Shown here piece by piece: positions 7,126 through 15,781 of a DNA stretch of 61,343 bases; within the stretch, counting starts at the first letter, position 1, and every line of letters starts with the position of its first letter. The position numbers and the translations under genes are program-made. The DNA is taken from NCBI GenBank assembly GCA_900546255.1, contig URCB01000008.1:1-61343 (forward strand), given 5' to 3'. Source of the stretch: an uncultured Eubacteriales bacterium (lineage in GTDB: Bacteria > Bacillota > Clostridia > Oscillospirales > Oscillospiraceae). The notes under the pieces are model-generated. The model was given only the letters and a program-made list of their open reading frames with translations, was not told the DNA's origin and ran no database searches.

Positions 7126-8338
7126 AGGCTTCCTCCAACTTCTGGGCCACCTTCTCGGCCGGGCCATCGTTGGCCACGGTGATGTCCGCAAAGCGGCGGT
7201 ACATGGGCAGACGGATGGTGTACATGTCCTCCAGGCTCCCCTTCAGGGAGAGGGGGCGCCCCTTCTTCGGCAGTTTGGACAGGGCCCGCTCCAGGAAGAA
7301 AATGGCGCCGTTTTGGTGGAGGTGGGGGTAGTTCTCCGGCCGGGTGACGCACCCCCCGCCGGTGGCAATCACCAGGCCCGAGGATTTCCCCAGCTGGGCC
7401 AGAAGGGCGGTCTCCTCCTTGCGGAAGGCCTCCTCCCCATAGTGGGTGATGTACTCCCCCACGGGCATGTGCAGGACCTTCTCCAGCTCTGCGTCGGTGT
7501 CCACGAAGGGGCGGTCCAGCTGGGCGGCCAGGGCCCGGCCCACGGTGGACTTGCCGCAGCCGGGCATGCCCACCAGGATGCGGTTCTCCTTCCGCCCCCG
7601 GAGGGTGCGGTAGACCTCCTGGGTGCGGATGGCGGAGATGACCTCCCCGGTGAAGAGCTGGGCGGCGCACCGGGCCTGCTCCACCAGCATATACAGCCCC
7701 CCCAGGTTGGGGATGTCCAAGGCCTCCGCCTGCTGGAGCAGGGCGGTGCGGAAGGGGTTGTAGATGAGGTCCAGCACCCCCTCGCAGGCGGGGAACTGGC
7801 GCAGGTCCACCGGGGCGGCGGCGGTGTTGGGATACATGCCCACGGGGGTAGCGTTGACGATGACGGCGGCGTCCTTGTGCCGCTCTAGGTTGTCGTAGTT
7901 GTCCTCGCCGCTGCGGGAGATCACCACGACCTCCCCCGCCCCCAGCTTCCGCAGGATGTACTGGACCGAGAGGCTGGCCCCGCCGGAGCCCAGCACCAGG
8001 CACTTGCGCCCCAGGATGCGCACCCGGCTCTTCCACACCATGGCCTCGAAGCCCGCCGCGTCGGTGTTGTCCCCCAGGAGGGAGCCGTCCAGCTGCTTGA
8101 GGACGGTGTTCACGCTGCCGATGGCGGCGGCGGCCGAGGTGAGGTCGTCGCAGATGTCCATCAGGGTCTTCTTATAGGGGATGGTGACGTTGAGCCCCTG
8201 GAAGTCCCGCACCCGGAGGAAGTCCCCTAGCTTGTCCGGCGGGATCTCAAAGAGCTCGTAGTCGTAGTTTCCGAACAGGGCATGGAGCTCCGGGGAATAG
8301 CTGTGGCCCAGTTTTTCTCCCAACAGTCCGCAGCGCAT
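7106..8338 (-). CDS. aroE-aroK: Fused shikimate dehydrogenase (AroE)-shikimate kinase (AroK)
   Basis: One 410-residue reading frame carries two consecutive shikimate enzymes. Residues 1-250 are AroE: substrate motif GHSYSPELH (11-19), catalytic Lys in IPYKK (56), NTD (91-93), and the NADP site VLGSGGAS near 116. Residues 252-410 are shikimate kinase: Walker A GMPGCGKST (257-265), the shikimate-binding DTD (280-282), GGG in IATGGGCV, and an Arg-rich lid. The linker is only a few residues. The product would reduce dehydroshikimate and phosphorylate the resulting shikimate. It starts within the pheA stop (ATGA overlap). No frameshift is needed to read the fusion. Confidence 0.94.
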   Translation of the reverse strand: MRCGLLGEKLGHSYSPELHALFGNYDYELFEIPPDKLGDFLRVRDFQGLNVTIPYKKTLMDICDDLTSAAAAIGSVNTVLKQLDGSLLGDNTDAAGFEAMVWKSRVRILGRKCLVLGSGGASLSVQYILRKLGAGEVVVISRSGEDNYDNLERHKDAAVIVNATPVGMYPNTAAAPVDLRQFPACEGVLDLIYNPFRTALLQQAEALDIPNLGGLYMLVEQARCAAQLFTGEVISAIRTQEVYRTLRGRKENRILVGMPGCGKSTVGRALAAQLDRPFVDTDAELEKVLHMPVGEYITHYGEEAFRKEETALLAQLGKSSGLVIATGGGCVTRPENYPHLHQNGAIFFLERALSKLPKKGRPLSLKGSLEDMYTIRLPMYRRFADITVANDGPAEKVAQKLEEAYEHFSD

Positions 8339-9486
8339 CAGATCACCTCACTGTAACTTCCGAGATACTGGAACTCCTCGCACACCGAGGACAGGTCATC
8401 CACCATGCGGATGAACTCGTCGGAGTACACCGACGTCTCCAGGTCAAAGTAGAACATGAACTCAAACTCCCGGTCGGGGAGGGGGCGGCTCTCCAGCTTG
8501 ATGAGGTTCAGCCCCAGGGCATAGAACCGGGCCAGGATCTGGTACAGGGAGCCGGGCCGGTGGGGCAGAACCACCATGAGGGAGGTCTTGTCCGCCCCGG
8601 GATAGATCTCCAGCTTCTTGGAGATGCAGATGAACCGGGTGTAGTTGTTGCCCCGGTCCTGGATGTCGGCGGCCAGCCGCTCCAGGCCATAGAGCTCCAC
8701 GCAGCTGTAGGAGCAGATGGCGGCCACGTCGGTGCGCTCGGACTGGGCCACGGCGGCGGCAGCGGCGGCGGTGTTCTCACAGGGGGTGACCTTCACGTCC
8801 TTCCCCAGCTTTTCCAGGTAGCTGGTGCACTGGCTGATGGCCTGGGGGTGGGAGAAGATCTCCTTGACGTCCTCCATCCTGGTGCCCTTCTTGGCCACCA
8901 GGTTGTGGTCGATCTTCAGCCGGGTGGAGCGGACGATCTTGAAGCTGCTGTGGCGGAGCATCAGGTCGTAGATCTGCTTCACCGAGCCGGCGGTGCTGTT
9001 CTCCAGGGGAAGCACGCCGTAGTCGCAGAAGCCGTTCTCAATGGCGGAGAAGACGCTGTCGAAGGAGCCGAAATACATCACCTGGGGGTGCTTGAAGAAC
9101 TTCTCGCAGGCCAGCTGGGAATAGGCCCCCTCCACCCCCTGGCAGGCCACCGTGGCGGAGGGGGGGAAGAGCTTGGGGGTGGTCTCGATGGCGGTCTCGA
9201 TCTCCTTCCGCAGGGCGGAGGGCTGGGGGTTCACCGCGTGCTGGTACCCCCGGCTGATCTCAAAGAGCATGGACCACAGGGCATAGCCGTACTGCGCCAG
9301 CTCCGGGGGGAGCTTGGACGCGATGTCCGCCAGCTTCTCCCGCTCCCGGGCGGGGTCCAGGGTGGGCAGGCCCTGCTCCTTCTTGGCCTGGGCCACCCGG
9401 GTCACCACGTCCATCCGCTGGGCGAAGGCCTTGACCAAGGTGTCGTCGATGGTGTCGATCTCTTTCCGCAGTTGCTCTAAGTTCAT
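8338..9486 (-). CDS. pheA: Bifunctional chorismate mutase / prephenate dehydratase (P-protein)
   Basis: Makes phenylpyruvate from chorismate via prephenate. It has an AroQ-type chorismate mutase (1-85: LRKEIDTIDDTLVKAFAQRM), a prephenate dehydratase (about 110-290, with GAYSQLA, LPLENSTAGSV and the catalytic YTRF at 282-285), and a C-terminal ACT domain (about 300-382) with RPGSLY and the LESRP motif (331-335) that in this family binds phenylalanine for feedback inhibition. So both enzyme-level and, from the upstream leader, transcript-level feedback seem present. The start at 9486 is chosen from homology; it overlaps the aroC stop by 4 bp. Length 382. Confidence 0.96.
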   Translation of the reverse strand: MNLEQLRKEIDTIDDTLVKAFAQRMDVVTRVAQAKKEQGLPTLDPAREREKLADIASKLPPELAQYGYALWSMLFEISRGYQHAVNPQPSALRKEIETAIETTPKLFPPSATVACQGVEGAYSQLACEKFFKHPQVMYFGSFDSVFSAIENGFCDYGVLPLENSTAGSVKQIYDLMLRHSSFKIVRSTRLKIDHNLVAKKGTRMEDVKEIFSHPQAISQCTSYLEKLGKDVKVTPCENTAAAAAAVAQSERTDVAAICSYSCVELYGLERLAADIQDRGNNYTRFICISKKLEIYPGADKTSLMVVLPHRPGSLYQILARFYALGLNLIKLESRPLPDREFEFMFYFDLETSVYSDEFIRMVDDLSSVCEEFQYLGSYSEVI

Positions 9487-10586
9487 GTTCTCTCGCTCCT
9501 TTTCTGCTGCTCCAGCAGCGCGTCGTATACGGCGATGGCCGCCGCCGCCTCCACGCAGGGCACCGCCCGGGGGACGATGCAGGGGTCGTGGCGGCCGTGG
9601 ATCACTAACGTGGTATTCTCCCTCCGGGAGAGGGACACGCTCTCCTGGGGCTGCCCGATGGAGGGGGTGGGTTTCACCGCCGCCCGGAAGAGCAGGGGCA
9701 TGCCATTGGTGATGCCCCCCAGAATCCCCCCGGCGTGGTTGGTACGGGTGCGCACCCGCCCGGCCTGGTCGAAGTAGAAGGGGTCGTTGTTCTGGCTGCC
9801 CCGGAGGGCGGCCGCGGCAAAGCCGGCGCCGAACTCCACCCCTTTCACCGCCGGGATGGCGAAGGCCAGCCGGGCGATGCGGTTCTCCATGCCGTCCAGC
9901 ATGGGGTCCCCCAGGCCGGCGGGCAGGCCCAGGACGGCGCACTCCACCACGCCCCCCAGGGAGTCCTGTTCCTCCCGGGCCTGGGCGATGGCGGCCTGCA
10001 TGGCCTGGCCCGCCCCGTCGTCCAGGACGGGGAAGGGTTTCCCCCCCGGGGCCAGCAGGGCCTCCCCGGTGAGGTCCACCGGGTCATAGCCGGCGTCGGG
10101 AATCCCCCCCACGGCGGCGATGTGGGCCCCCACCAGGATGCCTTTCCGGGCCAGGATCTGCTTGCAGATCCCCCCGGCGATGCACAGGGGGGCGGTGAGC
10201 CGCCCGGAGAAGTGGCCGCCCCCCGCCACGTCCTGAAAGCCGCCGTACTTCACCTGGGCGGTGTAGTCGGCGTGGCCGGGGCGGGGGATGTCCCGGAGGT
10301 TGTCATAGTCCCCCGACCGGGTGTTGGTGTTGCGGATGAGGGCGGCCAGGGGGGCGCCGCAGGTGTACCCCCCCGCCAGGCCGGAGAGGATCTCCGGCCG
10401 GTCCCCCTCCTTCCGGGTGGTGGCCCAGGGGCCCCGGCCCGGGGCCCGACGGTCCAGGAAGCTCTGCAGCTCCTCCAGGTCCACCCGCTCTCCGGCGGGC
10501 AAGCCGTCCACCGTCACCCCGATGGCCGGGGCGTGGGATTGGCCAAAGATGGAAACGGTCAGCTGACCGTGGTAAATACTGCTCAT
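9483..10586 (-). CDS. aroC: Chorismate synthase
   Basis: Removes phosphate from 5-enolpyruvylshikimate 3-phosphate to give chorismate; needs reduced FMN. Family signatures seen are the N-terminal FGQSHAPAIGVTVDGLPAG, RPGHADYT in the middle, RGSQNNDPFY, and the C-terminal RHDPCIVPRAVP. The 367-residue length is normal. AGGACATTACC precedes the ATG. It lies 76 bp after aroA, the largest gap inside the operon. Confidence 0.97.
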   Translation of the reverse strand: MSSIYHGQLTVSIFGQSHAPAIGVTVDGLPAGERVDLEELQSFLDRRAPGRGPWATTRKEGDRPEILSGLAGGYTCGAPLAALIRNTNTRSGDYDNLRDIPRPGHADYTAQVKYGGFQDVAGGGHFSGRLTAPLCIAGGICKQILARKGILVGAHIAAVGGIPDAGYDPVDLTGEALLAPGGKPFPVLDDGAGQAMQAAIAQAREEQDSLGGVVECAVLGLPAGLGDPMLDGMENRIARLAFAIPAVKGVEFGAGFAAAALRGSQNNDPFYFDQAGRVRTRTNHAGGILGGITNGMPLLFRAAVKPTPSIGQPQESVSLSRRENTTLVIHGRHDPCIVPRAVPCVEAAAAIAVYDALLEQQKRSERT

Positions 10587-10662
10587 GGTAATGTCCTCAT
10601 TATTATGAAAGATCCAGGGGCATCCGTCAAGCGGATGGAAGGATTTCCTGGCGTTTGTCCCC

Positions 10663-11940
10663 TCACGGCTCCAGGAAATCCTCCACTTTTTTCCCCAGGG
10701 CCCGCAGGTCCCGCCAGAATGTGGGGTAGGACTTCTCCACCGCCTGGGCCCCGGTGATGGTCACCGGCCCCTCGCAGGCGCCGGAGGCCACAGCGGCGGC
10801 CATGGCGATGCGGTGGTCCCCGGCGGCGTCCGCCCGGCCCCCCGGCAGGCGGGGCCGGCCCTGGATCACCAGGCCGTCCTCCGTCACCGTCACGTCCCCT
10901 CCCAGGGCCCGGAGGGCCCGGGCGGTGGTCTCCAGCCGGTCGGACTCCTTCAGCCGCAGCCGGGCCGCCCCGGTGATGGTGGTGGTACCGGGGACAGCGG
11001 CGGCCACTGCCGCCAGGACGGGGACCAGGTCGGGGATGTCCCGGGCATCGATTTCCACCGGGCGCAGGGGGCCGCGGAAGGCGGTCACCCGGTCCCCGGT
11101 GGCCCGCATTCGGGCCCCCATCCGGGCCAGGACGGCGCACACCGCCTTGTCCCCCTGGGGGGAGGCCAGGTCCAGGCCGGTGACGGTGACGCTCTCCCCC
11201 CCCAGGGCCCCCAGGCACAGCCAGGGGGCGGCGTTGGACCAGTCCCCCTCCACCTGGACCAGGGCCGGGCCCCGGTAGGGGTGGGGGGAAACCGTCCAGC
11301 CCGTCTCCCGCTCCCGGGGAGCCACCCCGAACCGGGCCAGGGCCCGGAGGGTGAGGTCGATGTAACTGGCGGACTCCCGGGGGCCCGTCACGGCGAGGGT
11401 GCTCTTCCCCGCCAGCAGGGGCAGAGCGAAGAGCATCCCGGAGATGAACTGGGAGGACACATCCCCCGGCAGGGTGTATTCCCCCGGCCGGAGCTGGCCC
11501 TGGATGGTGAGCACGTTGTCCCGGGGGCGGAGATGGATCTCGCATCCCCCGGCCTCCAGCTGCTCCGTCAGGGGCCCCATGGGCCGCTGGGCCAGCCGGC
11601 CGGCCAGGTGGAAGGTGGCCTGGGCCCCCAGGGCCCCCGCCACCGGCAGGAGGAAGCGGAGGGTGGAGCCGCTCTCCCCGCAGTCCAAGTGGCAGGGGGC
11701 GGGGGCGTCCCCCCGGTCCAGGGGGGTCACGTCATACCCCCCCGCCCGGGGGCGGATGTGGGCCCCCAGGGCGTTCAGGCACCGGACGGTGGCCTCGATG
11801 TCCTGGGAGGTCTGGGGGCAGACCACCTGGACGGGGCGCTGCCCCAGGGCGGCGCAGATCAGCAGCCGGTGGGCCGCCGACTTGGAGGGCACGGCGGCCA
11901 GGGTGCCCTCGGCACAGCCGGGCTGAATGGTGACGGTCAT
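10663..11940 (-). CDS. aroA: 3-phosphoshikimate 1-carboxyvinyltransferase (EPSP synthase)
   Basis: Transfers the enolpyruvyl group of PEP to shikimate 3-phosphate. Visible motifs are PSKSAAHRLLICAAL near 18 (substrate Lys and Arg), LDCGESGSTLRFLLP, and RLRLKESDR plus GDHRIAMA in the second half. The GESGSTLRF loop departs from the NAGTAMRP sequence of glyphosate-sensitive class I enzymes, so reduced inhibitor sensitivity is possible but unproved. Start 11940 overlaps the aroB stop (ATGA). Length 425 residues. Confidence 0.96.
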   Translation of the reverse strand: MTVTIQPGCAEGTLAAVPSKSAAHRLLICAALGQRPVQVVCPQTSQDIEATVRCLNALGAHIRPRAGGYDVTPLDRGDAPAPCHLDCGESGSTLRFLLPVAGALGAQATFHLAGRLAQRPMGPLTEQLEAGGCEIHLRPRDNVLTIQGQLRPGEYTLPGDVSSQFISGMLFALPLLAGKSTLAVTGPRESASYIDLTLRALARFGVAPRERETGWTVSPHPYRGPALVQVEGDWSNAAPWLCLGALGGESVTVTGLDLASPQGDKAVCAVLARMGARMRATGDRVTAFRGPLRPVEIDARDIPDLVPVLAAVAAAVPGTTTITGAARLRLKESDRLETTARALRALGGDVTVTEDGLVIQGRPRLPGGRADAAGDHRIAMAAAVASGACEGPVTITGAQAVEKSYPTFWRDLRALGKKVEDFLEP

Positions 11941-12995
11941 TGCCCCAACCCCCTTTCGATCCAGGTCTTCAGCTCTCCCACCGGAACGGGGACCAGCTGG
12001 CTGCGTCCCCAGGCGGTGGGGACCACCAGGGAGATGGTGTCCCCCGCCCGCTTCTTGTCGGAGAGGGTCTTTTCGTAGAGGTCGGCGGCGGCGTAGTCGG
12101 TGGCGGTGGGCAGGTGGTACCGGGCCAGCAAGGCCTCCAGCCGGGGCAGGACCTCCGGGGGACACAGGCCGGCGGCCACCGCCCCCCGGGTCACCAGGGT
12201 CATGCCGATGGCCACCGCCTTGCCGTGGGAGATCTGGTAGCCGCTGCAGGCCTCCACCCCGTGGCCGATGGTGTGGCCCAGGTTCAGCAGCTGCCGGGCC
12301 CCGGTGTCAAACTCGTCCTGCTCCACCAGGTCCCGCTTGTGGGCGATGCACCGGGCGGTGACCCCCTCCGGGTCGGCCCGGAGGTCGATGGTCTCCAGGG
12401 TGTTCAGCAGGCCGGCGTCCCCGATCATGCCGTACTTGATGACCTCGGCGCAGCCGTCGGCAAAGTCGGCCTCGGGGAGGGTGTCCAGGGTGTCCAGGTC
12501 GCAGAGGACGGCCCGGGGCTGGTAGAAGGCCCCCGCCAGGTTCTTGCCGTGTTCCAGGTCGATGGCGGTCTTGCCCCCCACGGAGGCGTCCACCGCCGCC
12601 AACAGGGTGGTGGGCAGCTGGAGGAAGGAGACCCCCCGGAGGTAGGTGGCGGCGGCAAACCCGGTGAGGTCCCCCACCACGCCGCCCCCCAGGGCGATGA
12701 GCCCGTCGGCCCGGGTGAGGTGGGCCTGGGCCAGGAACTCCAGCAGGTTCAGGTAGGTGGCGCCGTTCTTATGCGCCTCCCCAGCGGGAAAGACGAAGGG
12801 GTGCACCTGGAACCCCGCCCCCTCCAGGCTGGCCTTGACCTGGTCCAGGTAGAGGGGGGCCACATGGGTGTCGGAGACCACCGCCGCGGTGCGGCCCTTC
12901 CACAGTCCCGCGGCGGTCTGGCCCACCGAGGCCAGCAGCCCCCGGCCAATGGTGACGTCGTAGGCGCGGGAAGCGGTGACGTGTACCCTGGTCAT
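11937..12995 (-). CDS. aroB: 3-dehydroquinate synthase
   Basis: Cyclises DAHP to 3-dehydroquinate; an NAD- and metal-dependent enzyme. Seen in order are the NAD-binding stretch ALGGGVVGDLTGFAAATYLRG, the PTTLLAAVDASVGGKTAID motif and the metal ligand region NLGHTIGHGVEA. The start at 12995 is chosen because it gives the usual N terminus and overlaps the tyrA stop by 4 bp; upstream in-frame sequence is out-of-frame tyrA. Length 352. Confidence 0.97.
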   Translation of the reverse strand: MTRVHVTASRAYDVTIGRGLLASVGQTAAGLWKGRTAAVVSDTHVAPLYLDQVKASLEGAGFQVHPFVFPAGEAHKNGATYLNLLEFLAQAHLTRADGLIALGGGVVGDLTGFAAATYLRGVSFLQLPTTLLAAVDASVGGKTAIDLEHGKNLAGAFYQPRAVLCDLDTLDTLPEADFADGCAEVIKYGMIGDAGLLNTLETIDLRADPEGVTARCIAHKRDLVEQDEFDTGARQLLNLGHTIGHGVEACSGYQISHGKAVAIGMTLVTRGAVAAGLCPPEVLPRLEALLARYHLPTATDYAAADLYEKTLSDKKRAGDTISLVVPTAWGRSQLVPVPVGELKTWIERGLGQ

Positions 12996-13828
12996 TTCCC
13001 GTCCACCTCCTCCTTGATCCGGCGGCCCTCGTCCAGCAGGCGGCAGAGGGTGGGGAAGTCCTCGTCCTCCAGGGCCTGCTTGTACTGGTTCAAATTGCCG
13101 ATGAGGGTGTCCAGCTCGAAGAGGAGGTTCTTTTTGTTCTCCAGAAAGAGCTCCGCCCACATGGAGGGGTTGAGCCAAGCCACCCGGGTCAGGTCCTTGT
13201 AGCTGCCGGCGGAGAAGCCGTCGTGCTCCCGGGCGGTGGGGCTTTTGATGTAGGCGTTGGAGATCACATGGGCCATCTGGGAGGTGAAGGCGATGCGCTG
13301 GTCGTGCTTGTCCGCCGTGGTGATGGACACCCGGCCGAAGCCCACCGGCTCCAGGAGCTTTTTCGCCCGGTCCAGCAGACGGATGTCGTCAAAGGTCGGG
13401 GGCACCAGGACCATGGGGGCCCCGTCAAAGAGGTCGGCCCGGCTGTACTTAAAGCCGGAGAAGTGGGTCCCCGCCATGGGGTGGCCCCCCAGGAAGGGGA
13501 AGCCATACTGTTCCGCCAGGGGGAAGACCTTCTGGCACACCTTCTCCTTGGTGCCGGCGCAGTCGATGACCATGGTGTGGGGCTGGATCTTGGGCGCCAG
13601 CCGCTCCATGTGCTCCACCACCGCCTCGGGATAGGTGGCCAGGAGGAGGAGGTCCAGCTCCCCCAGCCGCTCCTCCGTGAGGGGGGCGTGGATGGCCTGG
13701 GCGATCTGGGCAAACTCGGTGATGGACCGGTCCGTGTCCCACCCCAGGACGGTGACGGAGGGGTCCCGGCGGTAGGCCTTGGCCAGGGACCCGCCGATGA
13801 GCCCTAAGCCGATGATGCCGACGGTCAT
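12992..13828 (-). CDS. tyrA: Prephenate dehydrogenase (TyrA family)
   Basis: Oxidative decarboxylation of prephenate to 4-hydroxyphenylpyruvate on the tyrosine branch. The NAD-binding N terminus is VGIIGLGLIGGSLAKAY with an acidic residue after the second strand (GWDTD). The substrate-site segment GGHPMAGTHFSGF and the helical dimerisation half with SQMAHVISNA follow. At 278 residues it lacks the extra C-terminal ACT domain present in many Gram-positive TyrA proteins, so direct tyrosine feedback is less certain. Overlaps aroF by 4 bp. Confidence 0.94.
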   Translation of the reverse strand: MTVGIIGLGLIGGSLAKAYRRDPSVTVLGWDTDRSITEFAQIAQAIHAPLTEERLGELDLLLLATYPEAVVEHMERLAPKIQPHTMVIDCAGTKEKVCQKVFPLAEQYGFPFLGGHPMAGTHFSGFKYSRADLFDGAPMVLVPPTFDDIRLLDRAKKLLEPVGFGRVSITTADKHDQRIAFTSQMAHVISNAYIKSPTAREHDGFSAGSYKDLTRVAWLNPSMWAELFLENKKNLLFELDTLIGNLNQYKQALEDEDFPTLCRLLDEGRRIKEEVDGK

Positions 13829-14832
13829 TCCTGCATCGCCTCCCGAATCCGGAAGATTTTCCGGGCGGTCTGGGCAAACTGCTCCGGGGTGAGGGACTGG
13901 GCCCCGTCACACAGGGCGTGGGGGGGATCGTTGTGGACCTCGATCATGATCCCGTCTGCCCCGGCAGCGGCGGCGGCCATGGCCATGGGCTCCACCAGGT
14001 AGGCGTGGCCGGTGCCGTGGCTGGGGTCCACCACCACCGGCAGGTGGGTCAGCCCCTTCAGGACGGGCACCACCGACAGGTCCAGGGTGTTCCGGGTGTA
14101 GGTGGACTCATAGGTGCGGATGCCCCGCTCACAGAGGATCACGTTCTCGTTGCCGTTGGCCATGATGTACTCCGCGCTCATGAGGAGTTCCTTGATGGTC
14201 CCCGCCAGGCCCCGCTTGAGGAGGATGGGCTTGTTGGTCTTGCCCAGCTCCTTGAGCATGTCGAAGTTCTGGGTGTTCCGGGCCCCCACCTGGATGACGT
14301 CCACCTCCTCAAAGAGGTCCAGGTTGCGGATGTCCATGAGCTCGGTGACGATGGGCAGGCCGGTGGCCTTCTTGGCCTCCAGCAGCAGGCGGATGCCCTC
14401 GGCCCCCAGGCCCTGGAAGTCGTAGGGGGAGGTGCGGGGCTTGAAGGCGCCCCCCCGGAGGAAGGCCGCCCCGGCCTTCTTCACCTCCTGGGCCACGAAG
14501 GTGATCTGCTCCTCGGTCTCCACGGAGCAGGGGCCGGCGATGAGGGCAAAGTGCCCCCCGCCGATGGCGGCGGGGCCGGCCTGGATGACGGAATCCTCGG
14601 GATGGAACTTCCGGTTGACCGCCTTAAAGGGGTCGGACACCCGGGTGACAGACTCCACAATGTCCAGGCTCTGGATCATCTCCATGTCCACCTTGGCGGT
14701 GTTGCCGATGAGGCCCAGGACGGTCTGGTACTCCCCCTTGGAGACGTGGACCCCTAAATTCTGCTCCTCCAGCCAGTGGATGAGGTGCTGGGTGCGTTCC
14801 GGCGAAGCGCCGGGCTTCAAGACTGCGATCAT
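13825..14832 (-). CDS. aroF: 3-deoxy-7-phosphoheptulonate (DAHP) synthase with N-terminal regulatory domain
   Basis: First committed step of aromatic synthesis, PEP plus erythrose 4-phosphate to DAHP. The catalytic barrel begins at about 93 with [11 protein letters not shown] and contains [21 protein letters not shown] and the late DPSHGTGH. The first 80 residues form the ferredoxin-like/ACT-type domain of class I-beta enzymes such as that of Thermotoga, where it mediates inhibition by Tyr or Phe. First structural gene of the operon; GAAAGGAG precedes the ATG region. The whole operon lies behind the leader described at 14888-15058. Confidence 0.96.
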   Translation of the reverse strand: MIAVLKPGASPERTQHLIHWLEEQNLGVHVSKGEYQTVLGLIGNTAKVDMEMIQSLDIVESVTRVSDPFKAVNRKFHPEDSVIQAGPAAIGGGHFALIAGPCSVETEEQITFVAQEVKKAGAAFLRGGAFKPRTSPYDFQGLGAEGIRLLLEAKKATGLPIVTELMDIRNLDLFEEVDVIQVGARNTQNFDMLKELGKTNKPILLKRGLAGTIKELLMSAEYIMANGNENVILCERGIRTYESTYTRNTLDLSVVPVLKGLTHLPVVVDPSHGTGHAYLVEPMAMAAAAAGADGIMIEVHNDPPHALCDGAQSLTPEQFAQTARKIFRIREAMQE

Positions 14833-14887
14833 ACGACATAACTCCTTTCTCGGTTTGCCTCACGCCGCCCTTCTGGACGGCGCTTGC

Positions 14888-14925
14888 AAAATAAAAACGC
14901 CACACAGATGGAAATCTGTGTGGCG
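14888..14925 (-). terminator. Attenuator terminator upstream of aroF
   Basis: 12-bp perfect stem CGCCACACAGAT/ATCTGTGTGGCG (14914-14925 with 14898-14909), 4-nt loop, followed on the minus strand by TTTTTATTTT. It lies between the leader peptide stop and aroF, so it would end transcription before the operon. The ascending arm can instead pair with the segment at 14965-14976 just after the leader stop codon (AATTTGTGcTGG with CCACACAGATT: 11 pairs, one bulge, one G-U), an antiterminator. Confidence 0.88.
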
Positions 14926-14980
14926 TGGGTGATCTTCGTTTCGGAAAGACCCCATGAATATTATCCAGCACAAATTGCCA

Positions 14981-15058
14981 TTACCCTATTCCCTTGGAGG
15001 TCATAAAGTAATAGTAGGTAAAGGCGAACTGGTTGTGGCTAACGATAACGGACTTCAT
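14981..15058 (-). CDS. Aromatic amino acid leader peptide (25 aa) of a transcription attenuator
   Basis: A 26-codon reading frame starts with ATG 10 bp or less after AGGAGGACC and encodes MKSVIVSHNQ followed by FAFTYYYF and a short tail. Six of eight residues at positions 11-18 are Phe or Tyr (three each), exactly the products of the operon it precedes. The stop codon lies 4 nt before the proposed antiterminator strand. By analogy with pheL and trpL leaders, a ribosome stalled at Phe or Tyr codons would leave that strand free and allow read-through; a ribosome at the stop codon would mask it. This smORF is too short for routine gene calling. Confidence 0.88.
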   Translation of the reverse strand: MKSVIVSHNQFAFTYYYFMTSKGIG

Positions 15059-15093
15059 GGGAAGGTCCTCCTGCTATACGGTTTACCATGTAC

Positions 15094-15122
15094 ATTCTAT
15101 CACCCTTTCCCTACCCCGTCAA
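15094..15122 (-). promoter_or_regulatory. Promoter of the aromatic operon leader
   Basis: Minus strand TTGACG (15117-15122), 17 bp, TAGAAT (15094-15099). It lies about 35 bp before the leader peptide start and is the only good promoter before the operon. Confidence 0.75.
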
Positions 15123-15199
15123 GAGGTTAGTTCAGCTTATTATATCATAATTTTAAGATTATATTAGAGGCGGTTTGGGACATTCCCACAAGGCCCCCC

Positions 15200-15228
15200 T
15201 TGAACCAAAGCGCCCATCGTAGTATCCT
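15200..15228 (+). promoter_or_regulatory. Promoter of the SdpI-like gene
   Basis: TTGAAC (15200-15205), 17 bp, TATCCT (15223-15228), about 32 bp before the chosen start. The region 15123-15199 between this and the aro promoter is A+T rich and has no other feature I can support. Confidence 0.5.
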
Positions 15229-15259
15229 AGAAACGACCATTGCAGAAAGGATGCTTTTT

Positions 15260-15631
15260 ATGGAAACAGGATTTTGGATTTTTATGCTGGTGATGGACTT
15301 TCTGCTCCCCCTGATCATGGTGGTGTTCGGCAAACTCTTCCAGCACTGCCCCGAGGAGATCAATTCGGTCTTCGGCTACCGCACCCGCCGGTCCATGGCC
15401 AGTCAAGAGGCCTGGAACTTTGCCCACCACGCCTGCGGCAAACTCTGGTTCCGCTGGGGTCTGGTGCTGCTGCCGGTGACGGTGGGGCTGATGCTCCTGG
15501 TGTGGGGGCGGGACACCGGCACCGTGGGCCTCTTCGGCGCCGTGGTGATGGTGGTGCAGCTGGCGGTGCTGTTGCTGTCTGTGGCGGTGGTGGAAAACGC
15601 GTTGAAGCGGACCTTTGGTGAGGGCAGGTAG
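15260..15631 (+). CDS. SdpI-family integral membrane protein
   Basis: A 123-residue membrane protein with three hydrophobic stretches (about 3-25, 68-90, 95-115). The segment FGYRTRRSMASQEAWNFAHHACGKLW matches the conserved cytoplasmic loop of SdpI-type immunity proteins (GYRT-RSM-N--W--A). In Bacillus subtilis SdpI protects against the SdpC toxin, but most family members stand alone and are of unknown role; no toxin gene is seen here. The start at 15260 is chosen for AAAGGATG upstream and because it precedes the first membrane segment directly. Confidence 0.75.
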   Translation: METGFWIFMLVMDFLLPLIMVVFGKLFQHCPEEINSVFGYRTRRSMASQEAWNFAHHACGKLWFRWGLVLLPVTVGLMLLVWGRDTGTVGLFGAVVMVVQLAVLLLSVAVVENALKRTFGEGR

Positions 15632-15721
15632 CCAGAGTAGGTTTCCCTTTTCCGATTCCCAAGCGATCGAACTCACGATATTTTCTTTTATCTTATAAAA
15701 AAGTTAAATTCCAATCAAACA

Positions 15722-15770
15722 GGGATTTCCGTAGTCACACTTCAAGGCTGTTGAAATCCCTTTGTTGTTA
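15722..15770 (+). other. Hairpin upstream of the MBOAT gene
   Basis: Inverted repeat GGGATTTC...GAAATCCC (arms about 15722-15729 and 15753-15760) followed by TTTGTTGTT, 10 bp before the ribosome binding site of the MBOAT gene. It could be a terminator for the SdpI-like gene or a leader structure. The surrounding 15632-15781 is A+T rich and otherwise empty. Confidence 0.4.
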
Positions 15771-15781
15771 GGAGCAGAAAC

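Noticed and set aside
10663..12165. Longer 500-residue form of aroA
   Set aside because: The first 75 residues are aroB read in another frame and lack a ribosome binding site; the start at 11940 gives the normal EPSP synthase N terminus.
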